A DNA stretch of 64,000 nucleotides from Cephalopachus bancanus (taxonomy: Eukaryota; Chordata; Mammalia; Primates; Tarsiidae), in contig JAPVLO010000182.1 of NCBI GenBank assembly GCA_027257055.1, positions 806,001 through 870,000 on the forward strand, written 5' to 3'. Every line of letters starts with the position of its first letter. Positions within the stretch are counted from its first letter, which is position 1. This document shows positions 34,996 through 46,500 of this stretch, one piece after another. A program made the position numbers and the translations under genes. The notes under the pieces are model-generated. The model was not told the DNA's origin. It did not search any database and worked only from the letters and a program-made list of their open reading frames with translations.

Positions 34996-35343
34996 AGTTT
35001 CCATTTTTTCCCAAGTCACACGTTGCCATGCCAATCAGTGTATTGAAGGTCATCTCCAAGGTCCATGGTCATGTAGGCCTACTGTCCTACAATGCAATTG
35101 TGACTGCTGCATCAGCCAGTCACCCCAGATAGAGCGTTTTCTTAGTATGTCCCTAAACTTTCAGCACGAGCACTCCATCCTTGATGCCAAATTAAAGACC
35201 CCTCCTTGGCCTCAAACTATCAGTCCACCAATGCAGTAGCCAATTTGGAACCTGAATATAAAGTTAGGCTATAACACTGGGATTATGCTGCATTTTCTTT
35301 CTTTCTACCATGACACAGACTCAGCCTCCTAAGCCCCTTTTCT

Positions 35344-36055
35344 TTCTTTTCTATTTTCTATTTTAAAGATGCGTGGTATGATTCAGGGTGAGGTATACAG
35401 ATGTTCATTATGCAGGTTCCCTTGTTGATGAGATGTGCCCCACCCCGGCAGTTTCCCTCAACTGCCAATCCCACCTCCCTCCCCAGGCAGTTTCTCACTT
35501 TCTTATAGTAGTATGCCAATCCCTTTCTTATAGTATTATGATAATTTTTCAAAGTCCGCTTATGAGTGAGAACATGTGATACTCAGTTTTCTGTTTCTGT
35601 GATAGGTCACTGAGTATGATCGACTCTAAATCCCTCCAAGTTGCTGCAAAGTTGGTATGTTTGTCCTTCTTTATGGCTGCACAATATCCCATTGTGTATA
35701 TGTACTACATTTTTTTATCCAGTCTAGTTTTGATGAGCAGCACGGTTGGTTCCATGTTTTTGCTATTGTGAATTAGTGCTGTAATACACGTGTGTGTGCA
35801 GGTATCTATTTTTGTAGAGTGATTTGAGTTCCTCCAGATATATTCCCAATAGGGAGATTGCTGGGTCATATGGAAGGTCAATTTCTAGTTCTTTCAGAAA
35901 TTACCACACTGTTTTCCCAAGAGGTTGCACTAGTTTGCCTTCCCACCAGCAGTGTAGAAGCGTTCCTTTTTCTCTTTGTCCTTGCCAGCATCTGTTGTTG
36001 TTTGTTTTATGAATGATGGCCCCTCTTACAGGGTTTAGGTGGTATCTCAGTGTGG
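35344..36055 (-). mobile_element. L1 3' fragment, lineage-specific family
   Basis: The 3'UTR and ORF2 end in reverse, as in the element at 25.9 kb but more diverged. Confidence 0.82.
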
Positions 36056-36189
36056 TTGCCTCTCTTCAAAGACCACAGTTCTGCGAAGTGTACACGACGC
36101 TTCCAGACAGTCTCCCTGCACTAGCTTTCCTTTCGTCTGGTTTTCCTGTCGTGTGCTACTTGATAGCTGGAGTATGATTTTTGTTGGAG

Positions 36190-36355
36190 AGTGTTTTACA
36201 TGCGTAACTCTTCTGTCCAGAGTGCAAAATTTCATATTGTTTCGCAGAGATATTGAGGATGTGCAAAACGCAGAATCCACTGACTGTTTCAGTCATTACT
36301 AATCTGCCCCTTTAAGATCTTTTGTTCTGAGAAGGGTCTTTTGTTTGAGAGTCTG
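36190..36355 (-). other. Diverged copy of the HAO2 3' flank
   Basis: Lines up with 39060-39230 over about 150 bases (ctcttctg-cccagagtgc, tcagtcattactaatctgcc against tagtcattgctgatctaccc). It is either a duplication or a shared repeat that I cannot name. Confidence 0.5.
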
Positions 36356-36457
36356 GGTGCTCTCTTCTCCTGAGTTCTGCGTGATGTCACAATGATAGGC
36401 AAGCAGGACTGTCTACTACCACAATACTTTACTTTCCTTTTTAAAATATGTAACCTT

Positions 36458-36764
36458 GCCGGGCTCGGTGGCTCAGCCTGTAATCCCGCGCCTTTGGGAG
36501 GCTGAGGTGAGTGGATTGCCTGAGCCCGTGGGTTCGAGACCCGCCTGGGCAGCAAGACCTCATCTCTACAATAAATCAAAAAATCAGCCGGGCGTGATAG
36601 CGCATGCCTGTAATTCCGGCCACTCGGAAGGCTGAGGTGGAAGGATCGCCGGAGCCCAGCAGGTCGAGGCTGCGGTGGCCGGAAGCGGCCACTGCACTCC
36701 AGTCTGGGTGACAGAGTGAGACTCCAACTCAAAAAAAAAAAAAAAATAAATAAATAAAATAAAA
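36458..36764 (+). repeat. Alu, young lineage-specific form
   Basis: Near-consensus dimer with the short junction and an AAAT tail; target duplication aaaatatgtaacctt on both sides. Confidence 0.95.
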
Positions 36765-36789
36765 TAAAATATGTAACCTTAACCTTCTC

Positions 36790-36996
36790 AGTTTAAGTGG
36801 TCCTCCTGCCTTAGCCTTCTGAATAGCAGAGACTACAGGTGTGTAAAACCATGCCTAGCTGTTTTATTTTATTTTTTGCAGAGATGGAATCTCATTATAT
36901 TGTCCAGGTTCTCCTCAAATACACCCTGGGCTCAAGCAGTTCTCCCACCTTGGCCTCTCAAAGTGCTGGGATTACAGGTGTGAACCATGGGACCTT
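36790..36996 (-). repeat. AluJ-like fragment
   Basis: Reverse, lacking part of the right arm, diverged. Confidence 0.75.
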
Positions 36997-36999
36997 CCC

Positions 37000-38490
37000 T
37001 AGATGAACTCTTTTTGACCTAGAGTGAACTTTGAGATTTTCCAGGCAGGCCCCAGGAGAGCCTCATGCACCTCTCGTGGTGTAGATATAGTAAATGTTTT
37101 GGCTTGTCTGGCAAATTATATGGGAAATATTGTCAAATGATAAGTGATGCTAAATCTTCCTTCAGTTACATGTGTGGGTATGTTATTGATATCAGTGTCC
37201 CCAAACTAGAAGAAAAACTCTTAGAAATCCAGTATGTCGCCAGTCATAGTTCTGGTTAATGTATTGGATAACCATCTAACTTCCTTGTCAGTTGCTGATT
37301 ATAATGAACTTGCATCCGGTTTGTACAAACGAACAAACAAATAAATATGCAGGTGGCATATACGCCACACATATATTTGGGTTAGGCCAAATGTGGGCAA
37401 ACCGATTAAGAGTCAAGACCAAGGAGGCTGCTGTGGGACTGCTTTCTCTTCCGGTGTTTCCCGCGTAATGTTCCCTTGGCCAGGCCCCTGGAGCTGTGGG
37501 CTGGGCTGGGCTGAAGTGAACGGTACGGTAGCATGGTTCACGTGGGGAAGTGTCCAGCCCAGGAACGACGCAAGACTTTTCAGGATTTTCGGCTTAGGGA
37601 GTGATTTGTTCTGCTAAGTCCCACCCTAACTCATTGTTTTCCTCTGGGGGCTTCTGTGATTCTCCGGATGTGACAAGGTAGTCTGATACAGCTTTGCCTT
37701 CCTGGATTGATTCGTTGAACAAATATCTCCTCAAGGCCTTCCGTGGTGTCGGACACGAGTCTAGGCTCTTGGGAACACAGCAGTGAGCGAGACTAACAGA
37801 GGCTCCCGTGCTGCCGGAGAGGAACAACAACCCAAAGTCAACGAATGCTAAATTGATTGCACATCGTAAGGAGGGCTTGGAGAGGGACCACAAGGTGAAG
37901 TGATGAGTAAAGGCCAGCCTATCCTGGGAGGGTCAGGCAACTCTCACCACAGTGGGGAGGTGATGTTTCAGGTGAGATCTGACTTTCCGGAAAGAGCCAT
38001 CACAGGAGGAGGATGAGGAAGGGTATTTTACGTGACGGGAAGAATAAATGTGAAGACTCAGAGGCAAGAAAGAGCTTTGCTGGTGTGAGGAATAGACAGG
38101 AGGCCACTCTGGCTGAGGCCCAGTGAGCGAAAGCACGAGTGGCTGGAAGTTGAGTTGGAAGGGTCAGCAGACCATGCAGTGCCCTGAGAGCTGGTGATCA
38201 CTTTAGGGTTTATACTAAGTGGAATGGGAAGCCCTAAACGGGCTCTAGATGGGTGAGACACAGGGTTGATTTTACTGTTAAGAATCCCTCAGGCTGCTGT
38301 GTGGAGAACAGAGTGCAGCGGGCAGCTGGCGGGAGCACGTGGAAACCAGTTCTGAGGTTGTTTATGACATAAATTCTTGCTGTGATGAACCACAGCTTAT
38401 TCAGATGGATGCCCCACTCCAGATATCTGCTCCAACTGACTACTGGTCTGGGAAAGTTTTATTCTCATAGGACACTTATTTATTTTCCAA
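37000..38490. other. Intergenic stretch with an L2 relic
   Basis: 37703-37830 matches the L2 tail in reverse (attcgttgaacaaatatctc, ttgggaacacagcagtgag). The remainder is unassigned. Confidence 0.45.
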
Positions 38491-38494
38491 CTCT

Positions 38495-39020
38495 CTGTAT
38501 CCACCCATCCATCCCACGCACGTTCACTGAGATGCTACCATGTGCCAAGCCCACTACCAATCATACGGTTCCTTGCCTTGAGCCATTCATGGTCCATTTG
38601 TGGAGAAAGACATGCAAATAAATAAATATAACACATTCAGATAAGAGGTGTAACAGTGGAATGTGCAGATACAATAAAAAGAACAGAGCAGGTAAGCAGG
38701 GGAATATTAGGTCACATCTGAACAAGATCTTGAAAGATTAATGGAGATTTGCCTAACAATAGTGATAACAGCTACCATTTCTTAAACTCCTGCTAGGTCC
38801 TAAGCACTGTGGTCTGAACCTCACATACCCCATCCCACATAATCTTTCTCCCAACCTACTGAGATAGGGAATATAATCCCCATCGTACAGACCAGGACTC
38901 AGAAGCACAGAGAGATTAAAAAAAACCAAACAAACAAAACTTGCCCAAGTCACGTAGCTTGTTAGCAGTCGTCCTGGCTGTCCAACCCATGTCTGTGTGA
39001 CTCTAAAGCTTATGTCCTTA
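38495..39020 (-). repeat. L2 and MIR relics
   Basis: 38495-38660 is an L2 tail (accatgtgccaagcccacta). 38752-39020 is MIR in reverse (aatataatccccatcgtaca, ttgcccaagtcacgtagctt). Confidence 0.6.
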
Positions 39021-39194
39021 ACGAAATGATTTCCCTGTTAGCTACCGAGAGGAGTGTGCTTTTTTGCTTTATAAGTACAGCTCTTCTGCCCAGAGTGCCA
39101 GGTTCCATAGTTATTTCAAAGAGGAATACAGGGGATGTGAAAAATAGAAACCACGAGCTGTTTTAGTCATTGCTGATCTACCCTTTGGAGATAT

Positions 39195-39200
39195 TTTATT
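39195..39200 (-). terminator. HAO2: HAO2 polyadenylation signal AATAAA (candidate)
   Basis: AATAAA on the minus strand, about 240 bases after the stop codon. It lies inside a segment that has a diverged copy at 36190-36355. Confidence 0.5.
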
Positions 39201-39436
39201 TCAGAGGAGGATTTTAGGTAAGAGAACCACATATAAAAGACAAAGGAGCAAAGAAAGACACATTTGAGGAAGGCAAGGGGTGTGAGAGCCCAAGGCCCAG
39301 GGGAGGAGGATTTGAGGGGACAGGGCACGAGCCCCGGGCCGGGTGGGTCCCCGGCAGAACAGCTGTGCATGCCATGCCGTGAGCTTGTCTTCCTCCTGTG
39401 GGCAACCACAGCAGTCTGGTTCTTAGTTCTGTTTCC

Positions 39437-39492
39437 TTACAACCTGGAGAACTGGACCAGATTTTGATTGATCTCAGCAACTGACCGGCAGC
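39437..39492 (-). CDS. HAO2: HAO2 last coding exon, residues 336-353
   Basis: 56 bases after an acceptor with a ten-T tract; it codes [17 protein letters not shown] and ends in TAA at 39437-39439. The terminal SRL is a standard type 1 peroxisomal targeting signal. Confidence 0.94.
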
Positions 39493-40520
39493 CTAAAAAA
39501 AAAAGGGGGTTATAAAACTTATTTCTATAAAATATCAGCAACTTACCCCACCATGGGTATGGGGTAATCCACTGGGAACAGGTTGACTTGACCTTCGCAC
39601 TTGCTCTGATAAAATGGTTTATGTACAGCATGAATAACTTGGATTGCCTTCCTTTATGATCCTGTGCCCATGCCATCTTTGAACACAGCTGCATCAAAAT
39701 GCCAGGGTAAAAACGTAAAAACCCTATCTTAGCATTAAAAAATTCAGCTCTTGTGTGCAATTGATGTCTTTGATCTTATCTGAGCTCTGATAAGGCTCAG
39801 GGATATCAGAAGTGTCTGTGAGGAAGGAGTATGACTCAGGGATGCAACTGACATGCAACAGCTGCTTAATAAGGGCAAGTTCTACCAAAGGAAAAGACTC
39901 TTCTTTAGAAGAAGGCCTTAAAATATGCAAGATGAAGACTCGCTGGGATCAAAGAGAGTAACTCCAGATAGGGAGCAAAAAGAGAAGGGAGACGGAGGAG
40001 CTAGCGTGACGTTGTGGGCCTGGGAGTCATGGTCAAGCAGGCAGTGAGAAGTCCCTGGTGGTGAGAAGGCTGGAGGAATTTAATAACAGACCGTGCAATG
40101 TGTGACTGGAAATTACTTCTATATCTGTGACATAGCTTTGGCAAAATGTATAACTCACACAAACGTAAGTCATAAGAGAGTCTTTTTTCTGAAAATAGAA
40201 ATAGAGGTAAGCGTTGAGTTTCATGCCTGGACTGATTGAAGTGAATAGAAACAGCTGGCATGGGATATGTCGATAGCCTATACAGTGAACGAATTCAGTA
40301 GAAGCAGGAACTAGAGCCAGAGGCGACTCGCCCTGGAACTGACCACGATCCTGAGGAGAGCTCTGCATCACCACTGGGCAGAAAACAGCACTTAATCTTT
40401 GTCTGGGATGCTTCCTTGCCTTTCTGTCTTCTGGACCGCTGCAGCATTGGGAAAGGGTGACCCAGGGGGAAGGGCTGTCACTCCTCCTCATTAGCTCCCC
40501 ATATTTAAGCTCCAAATCGA

Positions 40521-40568
<48 letters not shown>

Positions 40569-43500
40569 AACCCACCTGTAAGGGCCATGGCAGTGTAAAA
40601 CTCATGTTTTAAGATGTTCAAAACTTCCTCAACACCATGTTCACCCTGCTCCCAAGACAAAGACAAAAAAAAAAAAGAGCCATGAAGGAGCTTTTCGATC
40701 ATCAGCTAAATGTGAATTCTAGATGGCCTTAGAGCTGTGCTGGGGGGATGGGGGATACCTGTGAGATGAGAATTACCCTTGGAATGAAGGAAACCCCAGA
40801 GAAGAAGATCGGGGGCGAGGGCTGAGAGCTCCCGAAAACCTGCGACCTGCTTCAGAGGAAGCATGGCGATGCACGTGATGGCAGTGCTCCTTTGGGAATC
40901 TGTGGGGTTCTAGAGAATGGCGAAGCTTGGAGGGTGAGCCGCAGAGCAGCATGGAAATGAGTGGGAAACCGTGTCTTCCATTGTCATTCCTGCTTGGCCA
41001 TTCTCACCTTACAGGCAAGGCCCCACAGGATAGGTCTCCCAAGAAAAACACACTTAGCCCCGAGGGCCAGAGCCTTCAGCACGTCGTTGCCATTTCGGAC
41101 CCCACCATCCAGGTACACCTCGATTTTCCCGTCTACAGCAGCCACCACTTCAGTCAAAGCATCAATCTGAAAAAGAGACACAGACTGGGGCTTTCTGGTT
41201 TGTCTCTGGAATGGGGCCAGGATGTCCAGGCTAGAGTGTGGCCGTTGACAATTTCTTCCCCGCTCATGCTTGAGGCTGCTGGTGTTTTTCAACGGCAGCT
41301 GCAGCTGTGTTCCTGAGGCCCAGGGGGTTTCTTCCAGTTCTCGCATCTGTCACTTTCTGCTTTCACTCTAGTCCAGCTCCTTTCTGACTCATTTCATTGT
41401 CTACAGAGTGGAAGAACTGTTGGGGTCCCCATCACATCCTAAACGGGCATTTTCCATTTATAATGTTCACCTCAACATTCTTCTTTTCAAACAACATTTT
41501 GGCTTTTGGTCTTCTTCTACCTGCTCTGTTTCTAAGGTGGCACAGCTAGAAAACGTTCTCCATCGCGAAGGCACTCCATCTTTTTATTTGTCTTTTTGGC
41601 ACGACAAATAGGACTGGCCATGGCCTGAGTGCCTGGACTGCAGCCTGGCTTGGGAAACTGGGCTGCACATCATTCCTTATGCACCACTGGACCATCTTGT
41701 CCCTGACTCCCTTATGGTTTATCTGAGAACTAAGATAGAAGTGGGGCCTCAACGCTGTAAAAGTCAGCATTAAGCCCTTAAAAGACAACATGAAAGCAGC
41801 TTATCACTCTGGCCTGATGTTTCCATGGAACTTGGTCTCCTATTTGCCTCATCAGTTCCAGGAAGGGAGGCTAGCCAACCTCGAGTGAACACACAAGGTG
41901 GTCCCGGTCAATTCATGCTTCTGGGTACCTCCAAGTCTGTAATGAAAAGTCAGTCCCTCTGGGGTCTGGGAGGAGGATCCTTGGTGAGGGAGTTCTGGAA
42001 ATTAGCTCAGAGTTCTTGTCTGTGCTTCTCTAGGGGCTGGCCTGAGACGAGAAGTTGAAACTGGGCCCTATGAGGCCTTCTGCTGCCAAATAAATCTATC
42101 AGAATTCTGAGTGAGCTCCTTTGCCTGAGACGAAGCTGACTGAGAAACTAGGGAGGAAAGAACTCTGTACTTTAATTTACAGGGGGTCGTAGTGGTGGGG
42201 GGAATTGAATATGTTTTGAACCTACGTGTAATAGAACTAGAGGGAGTTCGTGTCCAAATGCGGGGTATTTTTATGATCCCAGCATGATATTACTTAGAAT
42301 ATGTTATGATGTTATAACAAAGAAATAAATGTGTTTGGACAAGCTCTTCTAGTGAGCCACGTGGGACAGGGGAACTGACAATAATTTGAGATATAGACGG
42401 GGAGTGAATTTCAGGCTAGGCTAAGACGCTCGTTAGTGTCTTCTGGAGACAACAATTGACTTCTCCTTTCCTCTGGTCCCAAGAGGAAGCACAAGGACAA
42501 TGTTAGACGTAGAACCTCATGGAGGGGATTTCTGGCAAGATGGTGATGGGACAGGTCGGACTGTGAGAGTCTCTGCAAAAGTGAGTCTCTATAAAGACTC
42601 TCTGCGTGTGTGGGTGAGTGAAAGTCTGTCTGAGGGGAGACTTGGGTTCACGCACCTGGGGTTCTCCTCCAGAGGTGACTGAAACCCCCCGCCACCCTGA
42701 GATCGGAGCCGTGGGCCCGCAGGATTGTGTGCTGTTCTCAGGGCTCCCCTGAGAAAAGGCTGCAGAATACAACTGATCCTGCAAACTGGCCCTGGCCCAC
42801 CCCATCACCTGTGACAGCAGAGCAGCAGGAACTCTGGTGGAGAGAGCAGGTTGGGGAGAGCCGGAGAGGACCCCCACCACCGGCGAGGAAATGCGCCCAC
42901 CAGTGCAATTTTCTCTGTCCCAGGACCAGGCAGACCTTCACTGCCCCACCCAGCTCCACCCAGCCTCCATCCTGGAACCTCAAGGTTAGCTTATCAAACT
43001 CAGAGGCAGATAACCCCCCACAAGAACAGGCAAAGACACGTCAGATCTGAGTGGGAGATTTGGCGGCAGCAGCAGCAAGCCAGGTGAGTCCAGATCTGAA
43101 CCACCCCCTCCCACAACAGTCCATGGGTCATCTGACCCATGCTGAGAACAACGCTATCTGCCTGCACTGAGAGCAGAAAGGAGGGGATGGAGACCAGAGC
43201 AGAAAGGAAATTGACGTTAGTTACAGGAACAGCCTCAGAGCGAGTTTTGTTTTTTTGTTTTGTTTGTTTTGCTTGGTTTTTGTTTGTTTGCTTGTTTTTT
43301 ATTTTAGTTTTTTTTACTCCTCTCTTTATTTCTGTTTTTGATCATGTTCTCATACTTGCTTTGTTTCTGTTATTTTATTGCTGTTTTTTTGTTTTAGATT
43401 TCCTGTTTGCGTGTGGGCACTTTTGAGGTAGAGTACATCGGTAGGGGAGTTTTTGTCGGTTTGTGAGTTTGTATGATTGCCTGTATGTTTTTTTTTAAAT

Positions 43501-46500
43501 CTTCTCTTTGTGTCTCTTTTCATTTGTTAGTTGGTACACCTGTCTGCTTTCCCTCTTCTTCTTCTCTCGCTCCACCTTCCTCTCATTCCCCTCCTTCCTT
43601 TTTCCATTCTTTTCCTTTTTCTTACCTCATTTTGCTTTCAGGGGGCAAGCCTATACCCCCACTGCATGGACAGATTGTAAGGCAGTGGAAGTGGGTTCCA
43701 GGGGGCCCACACACCTGTCAGCAGATACTGGGATCTGCAGATAGTTTCTGAATCACAGCTCCCCTCTCAATTAAATCTCAAAACTTCAAAAAGTACAGCT
43801 CCCCCACCCACAGTCCAGCTTCAGAATTGAGCAAAGCCAGAGAATCCACATAAGAAAGAATAGGAGATTGAGTGAAACAGAAGTAAAAGCTACCCCTTAT
43901 CCCTGAACAACAGAATTAAAGCAGAGGTAAAAAAGGGGGTGGGGAGGGGAGAGGAAAATCTACACAAATGAAGTTAAACCAAAGCAAGAACATGGGCCTC
44001 ACACAGACCCCTGGGAGGCCAGGCACTGAGAATACAGACTTCGGAATGAAAACAATGAAAGGCCCCCAGAATGACTGGTTTCAAACCACAAACCCAGATA
44101 TCAAGACATTAATAGAGAATAAATAGAATTGAGGAGAGTTAAGAGGAAAGAATGAAGAAGTTGATAACTGAGATAACAGCACTAAAGAATACAGTAAATG
44201 AAATAAATAATAAACTGATAAGCATGTCAAGCAGAATTAATCAAGCAGAAGAAAGAATCTCACAGCTTGAGTAACAAAATATGGAACTAACCCAAACTGT
44301 TAAAAACATAGAAAAGAAGAACAAAACCTCTGAGAGATGAGCAATTATTTCATGAGGCTGAACCTAAGATTGATTGGAATTTCTGAGGCAGATAGAGAGA
44401 CAGAGACCACCCTGGAACAAACATTCCATGAAATTATCCCCCCCAAATTTCCTCATCTCAGCAATGATATGACCATTCAAACACAAGAGATTCAGAGAAC
44501 CCTTGCAAGACAACAAATGAGAAGACCAACTCCTGGACACATAGTAATTTGCCTATACAAAGTAGGTATAAAAGAAAACATCTTAAAGGCAGCAAGAGAA
44601 AAAGGTCAGACTACCTATCAGAGAAGACCAATTAGAATAGCAGCAGACTTATCTACAGAAACACTTCAGGTTAGGAGAGCTTGGAGCTCAATCTTCAAAG
44701 TTCTCAAAGATAAACACTTTCAACCAAGAATTACCTACCTGGCTAAGCTAAGCTTCATCAGTGATGGAGAATTAAAATCCTTCCCAGACATTCAATCCCT
44801 AAGAGCTTATGCTGCCTCCAGATGAGATTGATAAGAAACACTTAAGAAAGTATTAAACACAGAGGAGAAGAAAAAAAGAATGACAACATCCTTCAAAAGA
44901 TGCAGGAAAAAGATTGAAAAAACACATGAATCAACCCCCAAATCAAAAGAAAGACAACAAACAAACAAACAGCAGCAGCAACAACAAACTCTACATAGAA
45001 CCTCATGCTAGGGATAAACTGTCACATCTCAATAATTAGTCTGAATGCGAATGGACTAAATGCACCACTAAAAAACATAGAATGGCAAATTGGATAAAAT
45101 GTCATGAGGCAACAAAAGAGACTCACCTTACCAGAAAGGACACTCACCAACTCAAAGTAAGAGGATGGGAAACAAAATTTCAAGCAAACGGAACACAAAA
45201 GAAAGCAAGAGTTACAATCTTAATACCAGACAAAATACCCTTTAAGCTATCAATAATTAGAAAAGATACAGAAGGTCACTACATAATGATAAAAGGTTCA
45301 GTCCATCAACAAGAAATATCCATTCTAAACATATATGCATTCAACATAGGAGCACCAACTTTCATAAAGCAGCTTCTAGGTAAACTTAAAAAGATATTGA
45401 CTCCAACACTATCATAGCTGGGAACTTAAATACCCCACTCACAACCCTAGACAGATCATCAAGACAAAAAATCAACAAAGAGATCCGAAACCTCACTGTG
45501 ACGCTTGACCAAATGGACTTAATTGATACCTACAGAACTGATACTCCACCCAACAACCACAGAATATACATTCTACTCATCACCATATGGAATGAACTCG
45601 AAGATTGACCAATTCCTTGGCCATAAATCAAGCATAAGCAAGTTCCATAGGATTGAAATACTGCCATGCACCTTCTCAGACCACAGTGGAATAAAAATAA
45701 ATGTTAACAACAAAGTTTCCCCAGAACTCATGGACACTAAACATCACGATGCCAAACAACTCCTGGGTCAACATGGAAATCAAAACAGAGATTAAAGGAT
45801 ACCTCAAAGCAAATGAAAATGAAGAAACACCTTACCAAAACCTCTAAGATGCCATGAAATCAGTACTAAAAGGGGAATTCATATCCCTACGAACACACAT
45901 GAAGAAATGGAAAGATCACAAGTTAATAACCTAACAAATCATCTAAGGAAGCTGGAAAATCAAGACCACCAAAACCCTAACTTCAGCAGAGAATCCAGAT
46001 CACCAAAGTAAAAGACCAAATTCAGGACATAGAAGACAAAAGGATAATAAAAAACCCCCAACAAAACCAAAAGTTGTTTTATTTGAAAGGATAAACAAGA
46101 CTGATGGACCCCTAGCTAGACTGACCAAGAAAAAGAGAGAAAAAGCCCAAATAAACACAATCAGAAAGATGAAGTCACAACTGTCACTGAGGAATATAAA
46201 AGATTATCAGAGACTACTATGTACACTTGTACAGAAACAAACTTGAAAACCTAAAGGAAATGGAGGACTTTCTGACATCACAGAACCTCCCCAGATCGAA
46301 ATAAGAAGAAATCAACACCCTAAATAGACCAAAAACAATCCAAGAAATTGATTATGTCATAAGAAAACTACCTACAAAAAACCAAACCAAACCAAAACCA
46401 AAACCCTGGACCAGCTGGCTTTCCAGCAGAAATCTACAAAACATACAAGGAAGAACGGATACCAATTCTATTGAAAGTATTCCAGGGCAACCCCCTTGGG

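Noticed and set aside
43139..43751. Frames with hydrophobic Phe/Leu-rich segments
   Set aside because: They are translations of the T-rich L1 5'UTR.
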